This document shows positions 55,501 to 64,000 of a DNA stretch of 64,000 nt, piece after piece. Each line of letters starts with the position of its first letter. The first letter of the stretch is position 1. The DNA is taken from contig JBHGNT010000012.1 in the NCBI GenBank assembly GCA_043228905.1, positions 8,928,001 through 8,992,000 of the forward strand, read 5' to 3'. A program made the position numbers and the translations under genes. This DNA comes from Azolla caroliniana. Taxonomy: Eukaryota; Polypodiophyta. Under the pieces are notes generated by a model that was not told where the DNA came from, searched no databases, and was given only the letters and a program-made list of their open reading frames with translations.

Positions 55501-56670
55501 CCCGGCCGAAATCAGGTTCAATCGAACCTCCGGAACGTGTCGGACATCCTTCAGCAGCATTTTGCATCCGGTCGGGGTTGTCAACCACACGTCTCCTATG
55601 CCGGCAATCCGGCACGTACCTTCATTTCCCATCCAAACACAGCCATGCTCACCGGCTGTGTAGGATGAGAAGTATCTTCTCTCCGGGGTCAGGTGGAACG
55701 ATGCTCCGGAATCGACCACCCAGGTCGTCTCATCGCCGACAATGTTTAGTTCACCTTCTTCGGTGATGAGCATGATTTCTTCCTCACTTGCCGCGAGTGC
55801 CGTTGTTCCTTTCCAGTCCTGCCCTCGCCGATCCGAACCTCTCCGGTCCGTGGCTCCCCGGTATGCACCGTTTCTCTCCGGTGACTTCTTCGAATCGGTG
55901 TCGTCGGCTCCGTTGTCTTTTCGGTAATGCCGACAATTCTTTCGGAAGTGCCCCGGCTTCCCACAGTGGAAGCATGTGGGCCTTCCTCTTGACTGCGACC
56001 GGGTCCCCGACTTCTCCCGTCTTTGCGGACTCCGGTTCCATTGTCTTCCCCGATCCGATTCGGTAAGCAGCGCCTTCGAGTCGGAGGCCGGTTCTTTATC
56101 TCTCCGACGCGCTTCTTCGTTCAAAATACTTGTCTTTACCGTTTGTAGGGACAAGTTATCTTCGGTGCAGGAGGTGCTGAGAGTCACCACCAAGTTCTCC
56201 CAGCTTTCCGGCAATGTACACATCAGGATGATGGCTTGCATTGCATCCTCCAACGGGAACTTGATCGCCGCAAGCTGATTCACGAATCCCATGAACGTGC
56301 TTACGTGTTCCACCATACTCTCGCCGTCCCGGTACTTGAGGTTCACTATCTTCCTCATCAGGGAGGTCCGATTCAACGCATTCTTCCTCTCGTAGAGGCC
56401 CGACAGCTTCTTCCACATTTCATATGCGTTGGTGTCATTTGCCACATGTTGTAGGACGCTCACGTCGACGTATTGCCGAATGGTTGCAACGGCTTTCCGG
56501 TTCAGAAGCCTCCATTCCGACTCAAGTACCCCTTTCGGTATTTCCGACCTGTCAATCGGTTCGTACATGTCCCGAACAATCAGAAGATCTTCCATCTTGA
56601 TCTTCCAGTCGGCGTAGTTCTGCGCAGTCAGCACCATCATCCCCGGCTGCCCGCTGCCGCCGCCTTCCAT
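52594..56670 (-). CDS. Copia F gag-pol polyprotein, intact, 1358 aa
   Basis: One open frame from ATG 56670 to TGA 52594. Order on minus: gag (NYADWKIKMEDLLIVRDM), CCHC knuckle CFHCGKPGHFRKNC (about 55975-55930), protease WVVDSGASFHLTPE (about 55725), integrase zinc region LWHKRLCHMSEKGMKRL and CTDCLAGKQ (about 55340-55210), core with VHTDVCQ, IRADNGGEYRG and PELNGLAERMN (D, D, E), acidic linker, RT with MDVKMAFLHGDL and YVDDMLIVGRD (about 53575-53545), RNase H with TDSDMSAD and YCDSQSAIHLAKNAAYHS (about 52840-52785). Length and order are standard for plant Copia. It copies the element's RNA to cDNA and inserts it in the genome. The start fits the family and follows the primer site by 15 bases. 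Confidence 0.97.
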   Translation of the reverse strand: MEGGGSGQPGMMVLTAQNYADWKIKMEDLLIVRDMYEPIDRSEIPKGVLESEWRLLNRKAVATIRQYVDVSVLQHVANDTNAYEMWKKLSGLYERKNALNRTSLMRKIVNLKYRDGESMVEHVSTFMGFVNQLAAIKFPLEDAMQAIILMCTLPESWENLVVTLSTSCTEDNLSLQTVKTSILNEEARRRDKEPASDSKALLTESDRGRQWNRSPQRREKSGTRSQSRGRPTCFHCGKPGHFRKNCRHYRKDNGADDTDSKKSPERNGAYRGATDRRGSDRRGQDWKGTTALAASEEEIMLITEEGELNIVGDETTWVVDSGASFHLTPERRYFSSYTAGEHGCVWMGNEGTCRIAGIGDVWLTTPTGCKMLLKDVRHVPEVRLNLISAGRLDDEGYIGSIRNGVMKFSKGSLIVARARKDNTLYLMNARLCPEELNVAADTAGELWHKRLCHMSEKGMKRLAEDNLIPVKHVHLEKCTDCLAGKQNRTSFHSRPPTRRSAPLELVHTDVCQVETKSHGGAQYFVTFIDDHSRRLWTAPMKTKDQVLSVFKELHARVERESGKKLKAIRADNGGEYRGQFQEYCRSKGIRLEFTVPKTPELNGLAERMNQTIMERVRSMLAHAKLPKGFWAEAMSTATYVINRSPSVPLDGDTPQRVWTGREVSYRHLKVFGCLAYVHVAKDRRGKLDPKTRPCIFLGYGDDEFGYRVWDPVDKKIFRSRDIIFMENKTLADWESEKKMKSSKSTGEDQLYEEQSRPARDRLALEDPAEDGEETEPAEEDENDTGTGPDPEMDSDDEEESEELVTEAPERRYPLRERRAPRRFPDPEHVLLTDEGEPESFEEAKHDTQSRRWLSAMQDEMDSLHENHTYELVELPKGKRALRNKWVFKLKPGDAGNPPRYKARIVVKAFQQKKGVDFDEIFAPVVKMTSIRTVLSIAASMDLEVEQMDVKMAFLHGDLDEEIYMQQPEGFEKKGKEHLVCRLKKSLYGLKQAPRQWYRKFDSFMTDEGYLKTQSDHCVFVKKFEGGDFLILLLYVDDMLIVGRDQVKIRMLKRALHRTFSMKDLGPARQILGMHIIRDRSKKQLWLSQEKYVTKVLHRFNMSEARPVGSTLPANCKLSSKQSPKTNAEKEDMMKVPYASAVGSLMYAMVCTRPDIGYAVGAVSRYMSNPGKEHWNAVKWILRYLKGTANVCLRFGSGKPELDGFTDSDMSADADTSRSTSGYVMMYAGGAVSWQSRLQKTVALSTTEAEYMAAVEAGKEIIWMKDFIRELGIRQEEYRLYCDSQSAIHLAKNAAYHSRTKHIQRRYHWIRERIEDKEFVLTKIHTDENGSDMMTKVLTPDKLEACRKRIGLERHPMPK

Positions 56671-56685
56671 TTTCTGCAGAACCTC

Positions 56686-56697
56686 GCTCTGATACCA
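56686..56697 (-). other. Copia F primer binding site
   Basis: On minus TGGTATCAGAGC, the exact complement of the initiator tRNA-Met 3' end as used by most plant Copia elements. It is separated from the 5' LTR by three bases. Confidence 0.93.
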
Positions 56698-56700
56698 GTT

Positions 56701-57310
56701 TGTTGGGAATCAACGCTTCGATTCACCTTCACCACTCGGCCACAACCGAGTAAGCGCGAATCAATGCAACAGAAAATAGGAACCACAGAGAGAAACACAC
56801 GAATGCACAGGGATTTAACGTGGAAAGCCCTATACGGGAAAAACCACGGGAGTACAAGACTCCAAACCAACACTATACAAGGAGAAGTATACAATGGCGA
56901 GCTGCAAGGCGACGACCTTGAGCTCGCATTCCTCGCCACAGGCGGCGGTATTACACAGAGGCTTCGACCTCCTCGTCTCTCACGCTCTATCTCTCTCTCT
57001 CTCTCACGGCTGCTCACTCTTCACTCCTCTTGAGTGGAAAAACAGAAAAATGATCAACAACAACAAAACAGTTTGCCCTAAGTCATATTTATACTTATAT
57101 GACTTTGGGCTATTTACAACTATGGCCTCAGGGGCCCATAGCGAACATATTCACGGATATGTCCCTGCATCCGGATCACTCTCCGGGTACATTCGTCATC
57201 CGGCACCGAAGCCGGGGTCTTCGTCATCCGGATCCGAAACCGAAACCGGGCTCGTCGGCATTCATCTCCGACATCCGACCATCCCATCCGAAGGGACCAT
57301 AATCCCAACA
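56701..57310 (-). repeat. Copia F 5' LTR
   Basis: 610 bp, identical in ends and length to the 3' LTR. On minus the stretch TATAAGTATAAATATGACTT (about 57079-57098 on plus) contains TATAAATA and is the likely core promoter driving the gag-pol at 56670. Confidence 0.95.
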
Positions 57311-57315
57311 ATTTC

Positions 57316-59888
57316 AGTGAAGAACGTGCATTTGGAGAAGTGCACTGATTGTCTGGCCGGTAAACAAAACCGGACCTCCTTCCGATCGAGGCCACCGATG
57401 AGACGTAATGCACCACTGGAGTTGGTGCATACTGATGTATGTCAAGTGGACACGAAGTCACATGCCGGATCGCAGTACTTTGTGACGTTCATAGATGACC
57501 ATAGCCGGAAGTTGTGGGCCACACCGTTGAAGACGAAGGATCATGCGCTATCCGTCTTCAAATATCTCCACGCGAGAGTGAAAGAGAGACCGGCCGGAAG
57601 CTGAAGGTGGTTCGAGCAGATAACGGAGGTGAATACCGGGGGCAGTTCGAGGAGTACTGTCGCTCGAAGGGAATCCGGCTCGAATTTACCATGCTGAAGA
57701 CACCGGAACTAAACGGGGCTGGCCGAGAGGATGAATCGGACCATAATGGAAAGGGTCCAGAGTATGCTGGCGCATGCAAAATTACCCAAGACGTTTTGGG
57801 TTGAGGCCTTGGATGTATCTGATAAACAGATCACCCTCAGTGCCCTTGGATGGAGACACACCGCAGACAGCCTGGATTGGTAAGGAAGTGTCCTACCGGC
57901 ATCTAAAGGTGTTCGGGTGTCTCGTGTACGTGTATGTAGCTAAGGACCGGAGAGGAGAACTAGATCCGAAGACCTGGCCATGCATATTCCTCGGTTACGG
58001 CGACGATGAGTTCGACTACCGAGTGTGGGACCTGGTCGACAAGAAGGTATTCCGGAGTAGAGATATTATCTTCATGAAGGACAAGATGCTCGCCGACTGG
58101 TAGTCGGAGAAGAAGATAATGAACTCCGAGTCGACCGGTAAGGATCGATTCTACGATGAGCAAACCCAATCGGCAAGAGACCGGTTAACACTCGAGGAAT
58201 CAGCCGGTTATGATGAGGATACCGAACCGGCAGAAGAAGAAGTAGAGGAAGCTGAAACCGGAACCGGCCAAGACCCCGAATCGGATGAGGATGAGGAGCA
58301 AATGGAGGAGCCGGTTACCGAAGCCCAGAGACGGAGATATCCTCTCAGAGAGAGAAGGGCCCCCCGAAGATTTCTGGATGCAGAGCATATGCTGCTAACC
58401 GATGAGGGGGAGCCAAAAAGCTTCGAAGAAGCAAAGGATGACACCCACAGCCGCAAATGGTTAAGTGCCATGCAAGATGAGATAGATTCCCTGCATGAGA
58501 ACCATACGTACGAATTGGTGGGGTTGCCGAAAGGAAAGCGGGCACTCCGAAACAAATGGGTGTACAAGTTGAAAGCGGGAGATGCCGGCAACCCCCTGAG
58601 ATACAAAGCCAGGATCCTGGTGAAGGGGTTCTAGCAGAAGAAGGGCGTGGACTTCGACGAGATATTTGCCCCGGTAGTAAAGATGACCTCCATCCAGACG
58701 GTGCTGAGTATAGCAGCAAGCATGGACCTCGAGGTAGAGCAGCTAGATGTGAAGACGGCATTCCTTCACGGTGACCTCAAAGAGGAGATCTACATGCAGC
58801 AACCGGAAGGATTCGTGGAGAAAGGGAAGGAGCAACTAGTTTGCCAGTTGAAGAAGAGCTTGTACGGACTGAAGCAGGCTCCCCGACAATGGTACCGGAA
58901 GTTCGACTCCTTCATGACCGATCAAGGGTACCACAAGACGCAGGCCAATCACTGCGTGTTTGTGAAGAAGTTCGAAGGAGACGACTTCCTGATACTCCTT
59001 CTGTACGTGGACGACGTATTGATCATCGGACGGGACCAAGCCAATACGGATGCTGAAGAAGGCTCTCAACCGGACCTTCTCAATGAAAGACTTGGGTCCA
59101 GCAAGACAGATGTTGGGGATGCATATCATCCGGAACCGGCCAACGAAGCAATTGTGGTTGTCACAGGAGAAGTACGTGACAAAGGTGCTTCAGCGGTTCA
59201 ACATGTCAGATGCGAAACCGGCGGGATGGACACTTCCGGCAAACTGCAGATAATGTTGTGTACCCGACCGGATATAGGATACGCAGTCGGAGTGGTGAGC
59301 CGGTTTATGAGAAATCTCGGCAAGGAGCATTGGAATGCGTTCAAATGGATACTTCGGTACTTAAAGGGCACTTCAAATATGTGTCTCTGATTCGGCTCTG
59401 GTAAACCTCAACTTGACGGTTTTACCGATTCAGACATGTCCACTGATGTGGATAGCAACCGGTCTACATCCGGGTATGTAATGACATATGCAGGGGGAGC
59501 TGTTTCGTGGCAATCGAGGCTACAGAAGACGGTTGCGTTGTCAACCATGGAGGCGGAGTACATGGCAGTTGTGGAAGCCGGCAAGGAAATATTATAGATG
59601 AAGGATTTAATCGGAGAGCTCGGTATCCGGCAAGATGAATACCGGCTCTATTGCGACAGTCAAAGTGTCATCCACCTTGCTAAGAATGCGGCCTACCATT
59701 CCCGGACGAAGCATATCCAGCGTAGGTATCACTGGATCCGGGAAAGAGTAGATGACCAAGAGTTCGCGCTGATGAAGATCCACACGGCTGAGAATGGATC
59801 AGATATGCTGACCAAAGTACTGACACCTAACAAGCTGGATGCATGTCGGAAGCGGGTCGAACTAGTAAGACATCCCATGCCAGAGTGA
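57316..59888 (+). pseudogene. Copia E integrase, reverse transcriptase and RNase H
   Basis: Resumes with the integrase zinc region CTDCLAGKQNRTSF and HTDVCQVDTKSH, core FIDDHSRKLW, then a frameshift near 57590 before VRADNGGEYRG, and further shifts near 57715 and 57800. RT starts at about 58440; a TAG at 58632 stands for Gln (VKGF-stop-QKKG). YVDDVLIIGRD is intact at about 59005-59035. Shifts near 59045 and 59240 delete part of the thumb region. RNase H runs 59400-59888 with a TAG at about 59596 for Trp (EIL-stop-MKDL) and YCDSQSVIHLAKNAA. Non-functional. Confidence 0.9.
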
Positions 59889-59898
59889 AGGGGGAGTT

Positions 59899-60542
59899 TG
59901 TTAGGAAACAGGTCCCTCCGGATGAGAAGTGAGAAGACCTGGTGAGAACCGGATGAGTACCCGGTAACGGAAGACCCAGTGAGAACCAAATGAGGAGTAC
60001 CCGGAAACGGAAGACCCGGTGAGAACCAGATGAGGAGTACCCGGAAAGCGCCGGATGATGCAGGCCCGGTGAGCAATGCTCACCAGATGAAGGAACATAT
60101 TCGTAAGTATGTTTCTGAGAGTCCATCGGGGCTATATTTGTAAATAGCCGAAAAGTCATTTTAGTATAAATATGACTTAGGGCAAACTTAGTGAATAATG
60201 TTGTTGTCATTCTTGTTGGCGCAAGATTAGAGCGCAACAGTGTACAGAGAGAGAGAGAGAGAGAGAGGAAGAGGTCGTTGCCTCTGTTGTAACCGCCGCC
60301 TGTAACGAAGATAACAAGCTCAAGGTCGTTGCCTCGGTGTTTTACCATTGTATATTGTGATATAGTGATAGTTTGTAGTCTGTGGGTTGCCATGGTTTTT
60401 TCCCTAGTTTGGGTTGTCCATGTTAACATCCTGTGTACTCTTCTCTCCATTGTGTCGTGCATTCATTCCCGTTTTTCTGTGTTTTGATTCTAAGCTTGGT
60501 TGTGGCCGAGCATTATTCATCGGGAGCGCGTAGTTCCTGTCA
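59899..60542 (+). repeat. Copia E 3' LTR
   Basis: 644 bp from TGTTAGGAAACAGG, following the purine tract AAGGGGGAGTT at 59889-59898, to GTTCCTGTCA. It is followed by CTTGG. It differs from the 5' LTR by many substitutions and by short indels in the GC-rich repeats near 59940-60070, showing Copia E is much older than Copia F. Confidence 0.9.
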
Positions 60543-60547
60543 CTTGG

Positions 60548-60847
60548 TTGGGAGAGGGTATGAGCGAGAGCAAGTTTGAGCAGGAGGAGCGAGAGCTTGA
60601 TAATTTCTGCAAAAGCAAGCGCTCTGCCTATAGGTGCTCCTTTTATGCAAGTGCCTCGATTCGTGAGACGTGCCCTTATGCCCTATATTCAAAATTTTGC
60701 CTGCCATATTTAGAAGTTAAGGGCCACGCGTCTGTGAACTGTTTGTACTTTCTTTTCTCATGTGGCGTTCCTCGTCTTTAAATAGTGGGTTTTCTTTTTT
60801 TCTTTTTCTTTTTAATAATAATATACACGTGGCCGGTAGGTGACAAA
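60548..60847. other. Gypsy C region between pol and the Copia E insertion
   Basis: 300 bp without supported coding; a T/C-rich run at about 60790-60815. On minus it lies downstream of the integrase stop and corresponds to the Gypsy A spacer 21643-22015. Confidence 0.5.
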
Positions 60848-62248
60848 TTACTGTGATTGGGGCATGGTGACCCTAAAGTCTTTGGTGTCACCTACCACGG
60901 TTTGGTCCCGTCCGTGTTGTTGTTCCACGAAGGGGTTCGGTGGTGTTGGACCGTGGTACGGTTTCGGCCGAAATCCATTGACCCAATTCTGCATTGCTTC
61001 CCCGGCCAATGTGCCGAGCTGGAACGTGCCGTTATGCGTGTCGATGATCCAAAACGGTCCCGTCCATCGGAACCAAAGGTTTCCCGGCATTCTCCCGAGC
61101 CGTGTTTGAAACACTAGGACAGGTTGGTCGATTGTGAAGGATTTTGCAAGGTCACGGGTTTGTCGATCTACGAAAGCTTTCCATCTCCGTTGGCCATGTT
61201 CCAATTGGGCGAAACTGGTGATGTGCTCTTCCCCAAGTTTGAGTAGTTGTTCTAGTCGTGTTGTTCTGACTCGGATTCGTGAAATCGTTCGGTTATTTGC
61301 ACCCGAGACTTGGAATCGAGAACTCGATCGGCATTACGGTTTCCAAGCCAAACGCCATATGAAAGGGCATGGACCCGATGCTAGTCTTGAACGCAATGCG
61401 GCAATTTATCGTCCCAATTTGTTTGATGCTCATTCACGATTTTCTTGAGAATGGTTTGTAGGGTTTTATCCATGGATTCGGCCAAGCCATTGGCTTGAGG
61501 ATAGTACGGAGTGCTTTTCTTGTGTACCACTGTGTAATGAGAAGTTAAATTGCGAATAAGTTGATTGACGAAATGTCCTCCTTGATCGCTCACCAGTTTG
61601 ATTGGGCATCCAAATGACACCACAAATATTCGTACACGAATTTGGTTGTTGACGCAGTCGTGTTGTCACGGAGTGCTTTCGCTTCGACCCATTTTGTGCA
61701 ATAATCGATCACCGCAATTATATACTTGTTACTTGTACGTATTGTGGGTGGTTTGAATGACCCTACGAAATCCAATCACCATTTCTGGAAAGGTTCTAAA
61801 AGGAGGAGTTGGTGCGGCATATGGTCTTGTTCGCTCGGTTTGCCCATGCACTGATAGAGATCACATTTCTTGCAAAATTCGTGAGAGTCTTTTTTCATAG
61901 TAGGCCACCATAATCCGCTTTGCCAAATCTTCCAAGATATGGCATCACCTGCGTAGTGACCGCCGACAATGCCATAGGGCTTCGCGTAGAACTGCATCTT
62001 TCATAAATTATCGTATCGCGCATCTCCAAATGCCGTCTGAGCCTTAGTGATATAGAGTGCCGGTAAAAAGGCAAAAATTGCGGCTTTGTACCGCCAATCA
62101 GTTCTTGGCGTCTAACGTTAGATGTTTGGGTGGGATGCCAGTGCCAAGGAAATGTGTCATGTCCATAATCCAAGCGTCTTCGTGATCTGTGGGCAGGGTT
62201 GCAATCATATTCACGGCTGGTGCTTTGCCGCGATTGTTCGTCGGACAT
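60848..62248 (-). pseudogene. Gypsy C integrase fused to the gag knuckle
   Basis: On minus the reading passes from the gag knuckle (CFNCNQPGHFVTQC, about 62312-62270) into DMTHFLGTGIPPKHL and LAVQSRNFCLFTGTLYH, which Gypsy A has in its integrase N-terminal part (NMHQFLSTGLPPEEM). Then CDLYQCMG (zinc finger with one Cys changed), MDFVGSFKPPTIRT (core Asp), SDQGGHF, YPQANGLAESMDKT (Glu) and the C-terminal domain MPGNLWFRWTGPFWI (60848-61204). Stops at about 62122, 62060 and 62000, plus frame changes, break it. Protease, RT and RNase H are wholly missing. Confidence 0.83.
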
Positions 62249-63643
62249 TGCGTCACGAAATGGCCTGGTTGATTACAATTGAAGCAGGTTAGAGTGGCGG
62301 AGTTGTTGGGCTCTCCTTTCTCGAATTGAGGTTGCGCTAGGTTGCGAGGTAGATCTTCTCGAGCCGGTGGGGGATAGGACTTTGGAGAGTTGTTACGAGA
62401 CTCAGCTTGAGGAGGCTGCCGATTATCATTGTGCGGACTGTCGCGACGACTATTTTCGAAGGATCATTGGTTATTCCCGAAATGCAGGATGCCGCGATGA
62501 TGAGGTGGAGGATGTTGGTCATGTCGTGGGTACCGGGTGTCGGGACAGTCCTCACAGTAATAGGGGTCCTCCTAATAATAGTGTTCATCACGGTAGAAGC
62601 GTGGCCAATAGTATGGTGGCTACCAGTGAAAGTGATCCGGTTCGGGGTGGTATCCATCGTGGTGGTGAAGCCAATCATCCTCCCAGGATCGTTCAACGTC
62701 TCTGTTCCGTAATGGGGGTCGCTCCTCCAGTTGTGAACGATCGTGGTGTGGCTCGATTTGTTGTACAAGGACCGAGTTCGTACGATTGAGCATGTTATAC
62801 TCACATTGCTCAACTGTATGCGCTCTGGAACGGCAGATGGGGCATTCTGATCAGAGAGGGCAATCGATCGCCGAGTTACCGAACTTGGTAGACGTCGTGC
62901 ATTGCAGTGCTTGCCAAAACTGGGTCTCCTCTATTGTTGGCAAGGAGATTTGGAGCGTGCCCATGGAGAAAGAATTATTGTGATGAGCCTTATCTAAAGC
63001 AATAGCACAAGCACGAGCGAACACTTGCTTGATAGTGTGTTGGGAGAAATCTATGAGGGCCAACGTCGTGCTCAGTGACTCCTGGAGTCCAGCAAGGAAT
63101 GTATCATTTAAATGGCTAGCGGACACATCATGTGCGAGTTGCCGGTAGAGGGCTTGGAAACGGATGGTAAACTGAGAAACTGTTTCATTGGGTCCCTATG
63201 CAATGGTATAGAATTGGCTTTCCCCATGGAGAGAAAAGAGCGGATGTGAGCTTCCGCGTCGGAGTGGTACGACATTGCGTTGAGATCTGAATCATTCGGC
63301 AGGGCCGGGGAGGGGTTGAACTCGGCTTGAAGAGAGACTGTCGGTGGACTCGCAGGAGTGACGAGTTCGGGGTTGGTGCATGATTGTGTATCGGGGATGA
63401 TTTGTGAGTGTTGTGATTCTGGGGTTTCGGGGTTTCGGGTGATGAGTGTTGAGTGATTGTAGAGTCAGTGGTATCCCCAGCTGGCTCGGCACGGTAGGAG
63501 GAGGGCCAAGAGTGGGTAAGGTGATTGGGCGTCGTACTGGCGACTGGGGGCGTCCACCGACGTTTGTTCGTTGTGATGCACAACGTGAACCAAGCATGCC
63601 GAATTGTGTTGACTCCCTCTTCAATACGTGGTGGACACAACAA
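62249..63643 (-). pseudogene. Gypsy C gag
   Basis: On minus: proline- and serine-rich N-terminal part (63643-63290), then the gag core with AEAHIRSF and FLAGLQESLSTTLALIDFSQ (about 63090), and knuckle-like CPICRSRAHTVEQCEYNMLN (about 62845-62790), followed by an Arg/Asp/His-rich tail and CFNCNQPGHFVTQC. Gypsy A has FLAALREPLQMVCTIIDFRT and CLLCHSKSHTMERCEYNLLN at the same places. Stops at 63185 and 62851 and frame changes interrupt it. Confidence 0.8.
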
Positions 63644-63851
63644 AAATACGTGTAGGATTGCTATGCAACCCGTTCGTGTAACGAACGGCCAGCATACTCA
63701 GACATAAACAAGACCTCAATACAATAATGTGGAAATTCGTAATGATCTTAACACAAAGCAGAGTATTTACCCAAATTTGTATATATATTACGATTCAAAA
63801 GAAAACATAGTACACAGCTCACGGCCGGAATTATGACAAATGTAATTATAG
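63644..63851. other. Spacer at the 5' side of Gypsy C, LTR edge unclear
   Basis: AT-rich, containing the inverted pair CGTTCGTGTAACGAACG (63671-63687) that could be near the LTR end. No second LTR is present in the window, so the boundary cannot be fixed. Confidence 0.4.
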
Positions 63852-64000
63852 TTATGTATCAGAATCTGCTATCTCAGCTAACAATCTCTTTTTCCTCCCT
63901 TGTCTACGTTTTGCTCCATGTTCTTTATAGTTCTTTTCTTCTTCTTGCTCGGCGGGCTTTATTCTTCCCTCATTTTCAGCTGCATGTATTACGGCTAGCT
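63852..64000 (-). CDS. C-terminal end of an unidentified basic protein (partial)
   Basis: On minus an open frame enters from beyond the window and ends at TAA 63852-63854. About 48 residues are visible: AAENEGRIKPAEQEEEKNYK, then a strongly basic RRQGRKKRLLAEIADSDT. The composition (charged, nuclear-localisation-like run) looks like a real protein tail rather than random sequence. The family is unknown. It could belong to another element or to a host gene. Confidence 0.3.
   Translation of the reverse strand, partial: LAVIHAAENEGRIKPAEQEEEKNYKEHGAKRRQGRKKRLLAEIADSDT

Larger units (their letters stand above)
51974..57310 (-). mobile_element. Copia F: complete, young Copia element, minus strand
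   Basis: Two 610-bp LTRs that differ at only two positions by eye (one A/G near 52317/57044 and one G/A near 52572/57299), a perfect 5-bp target duplication ATTTC, an initiator tRNA-Met primer site, a polypurine tract and one uninterrupted gag-pol of 1358 codons. All parts needed for autonomous movement are visible. It is the youngest insertion in the window and lies inside Copia E. Confidence 0.96.
49943..60542 (+). mobile_element. Copia E: Copia element hosting Copia F
   Basis: LTRs at 49943-50569 and 59899-60542 begin TGTTAGGAAACAGG. The target duplication CTTGG lies at 49938-49942 and 60543-60547. Coding runs from 50602 to 51973 and resumes at 57316 after Copia F. Without Copia F the element is about 5.26 kb, a normal Copia length. 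It carries several stops and frameshifts. Confidence 0.93.
47142..63660 (-). mobile_element. Gypsy C: Gypsy A-related element, minus strand, split by Copia E and internally deleted
   Basis: Right part (60548-63660): gag and integrase. Left part (47142-49942): extra ORF 1 and coiled-coil ORF. They are separated by Copia E with target duplication CTTGG. Gag core, knuckles, integrase and the extra ORFs all match Gypsy A in order. Protease, RT and RNase H are missing: the third knuckle runs straight into the integrase N-terminal region. The 3' LTR side is cut by Copia D; the 5' LTR was not identified with certainty beyond 63660. Confidence 0.83.

Overview
This looks like nuclear DNA of a non-flowering land plant with a large, repeat-rich genome. 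Almost the whole window is transposable elements nested inside each other, with intron-bearing genes and TG...CA long terminal repeats (LTRs). A fragment of plastid DNA includes chlL, a gene that flowering plants have lost from their plastids. Its first codon reads ACG, which would need RNA editing to become AUG; that is common in ferns and hornworts. A fern, lycophyte or gymnosperm is therefore likelier than an angiosperm, but the species cannot be named from this sequence. I see no ordinary host gene that is clearly intact.

Layout. 1-2308: 3' part of a Copia element (Copia A). 2309-3045 and 26058-30461: an old segment with AGCTAATTAGCT repeats, an FCP1-like phosphatase pseudogene, a DDE-like transposase pseudogene and a degenerate tandem repeat. 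This segment is split by Copia B (3046-26057). Copia B is split by Gypsy A (7493-24869, target duplication GGTCC). Gypsy A is split by a DNA transposon (9487-17413) with 34-bp terminal inverted repeats. 30462-33027: 5' half of Copia C, cut by Gypsy B on the minus strand (33028-43224). The left LTR of Gypsy B holds about 2.5 kb of mosaic plastid DNA (rrn23, matK, chlL). 43269-47141: Copia D, minus strand, truncated. 47142-63660: Gypsy C, minus strand, split by Copia E (49943-60542, duplication CTTGG), which is itself split by a young intact Copia F on the minus strand (51974-57310, duplication ATTTC). 63852-64000: end of an unidentified basic ORF.

The most unusual object is the 7.9-kb DNA transposon inside Gypsy A. 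It carries two divergent genes. One is a DUF7869-like transposase. The other is a multi-exon gene whose product joins a ParB/sulfiredoxin-like domain to a beta-class amino-type DNA methyltransferase (DIPYGF motif, then FSGTG motif, across five visible exons). This architecture is typical of prokaryotic mobile DNA but here has spliceosomal-type introns. This copy is damaged: the methyltransferase has one stop and one frameshift, and so does the transposase. A second theme is an extra two-part ORF downstream of pol, conserved between Gypsy A and Gypsy C. A third is that most premature stops across the window are explained by C-to-T or G-to-A changes, as expected of heavily methylated silent DNA. 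Copia F is the only element with a complete open gag-pol (1358 codons) and nearly identical LTRs.
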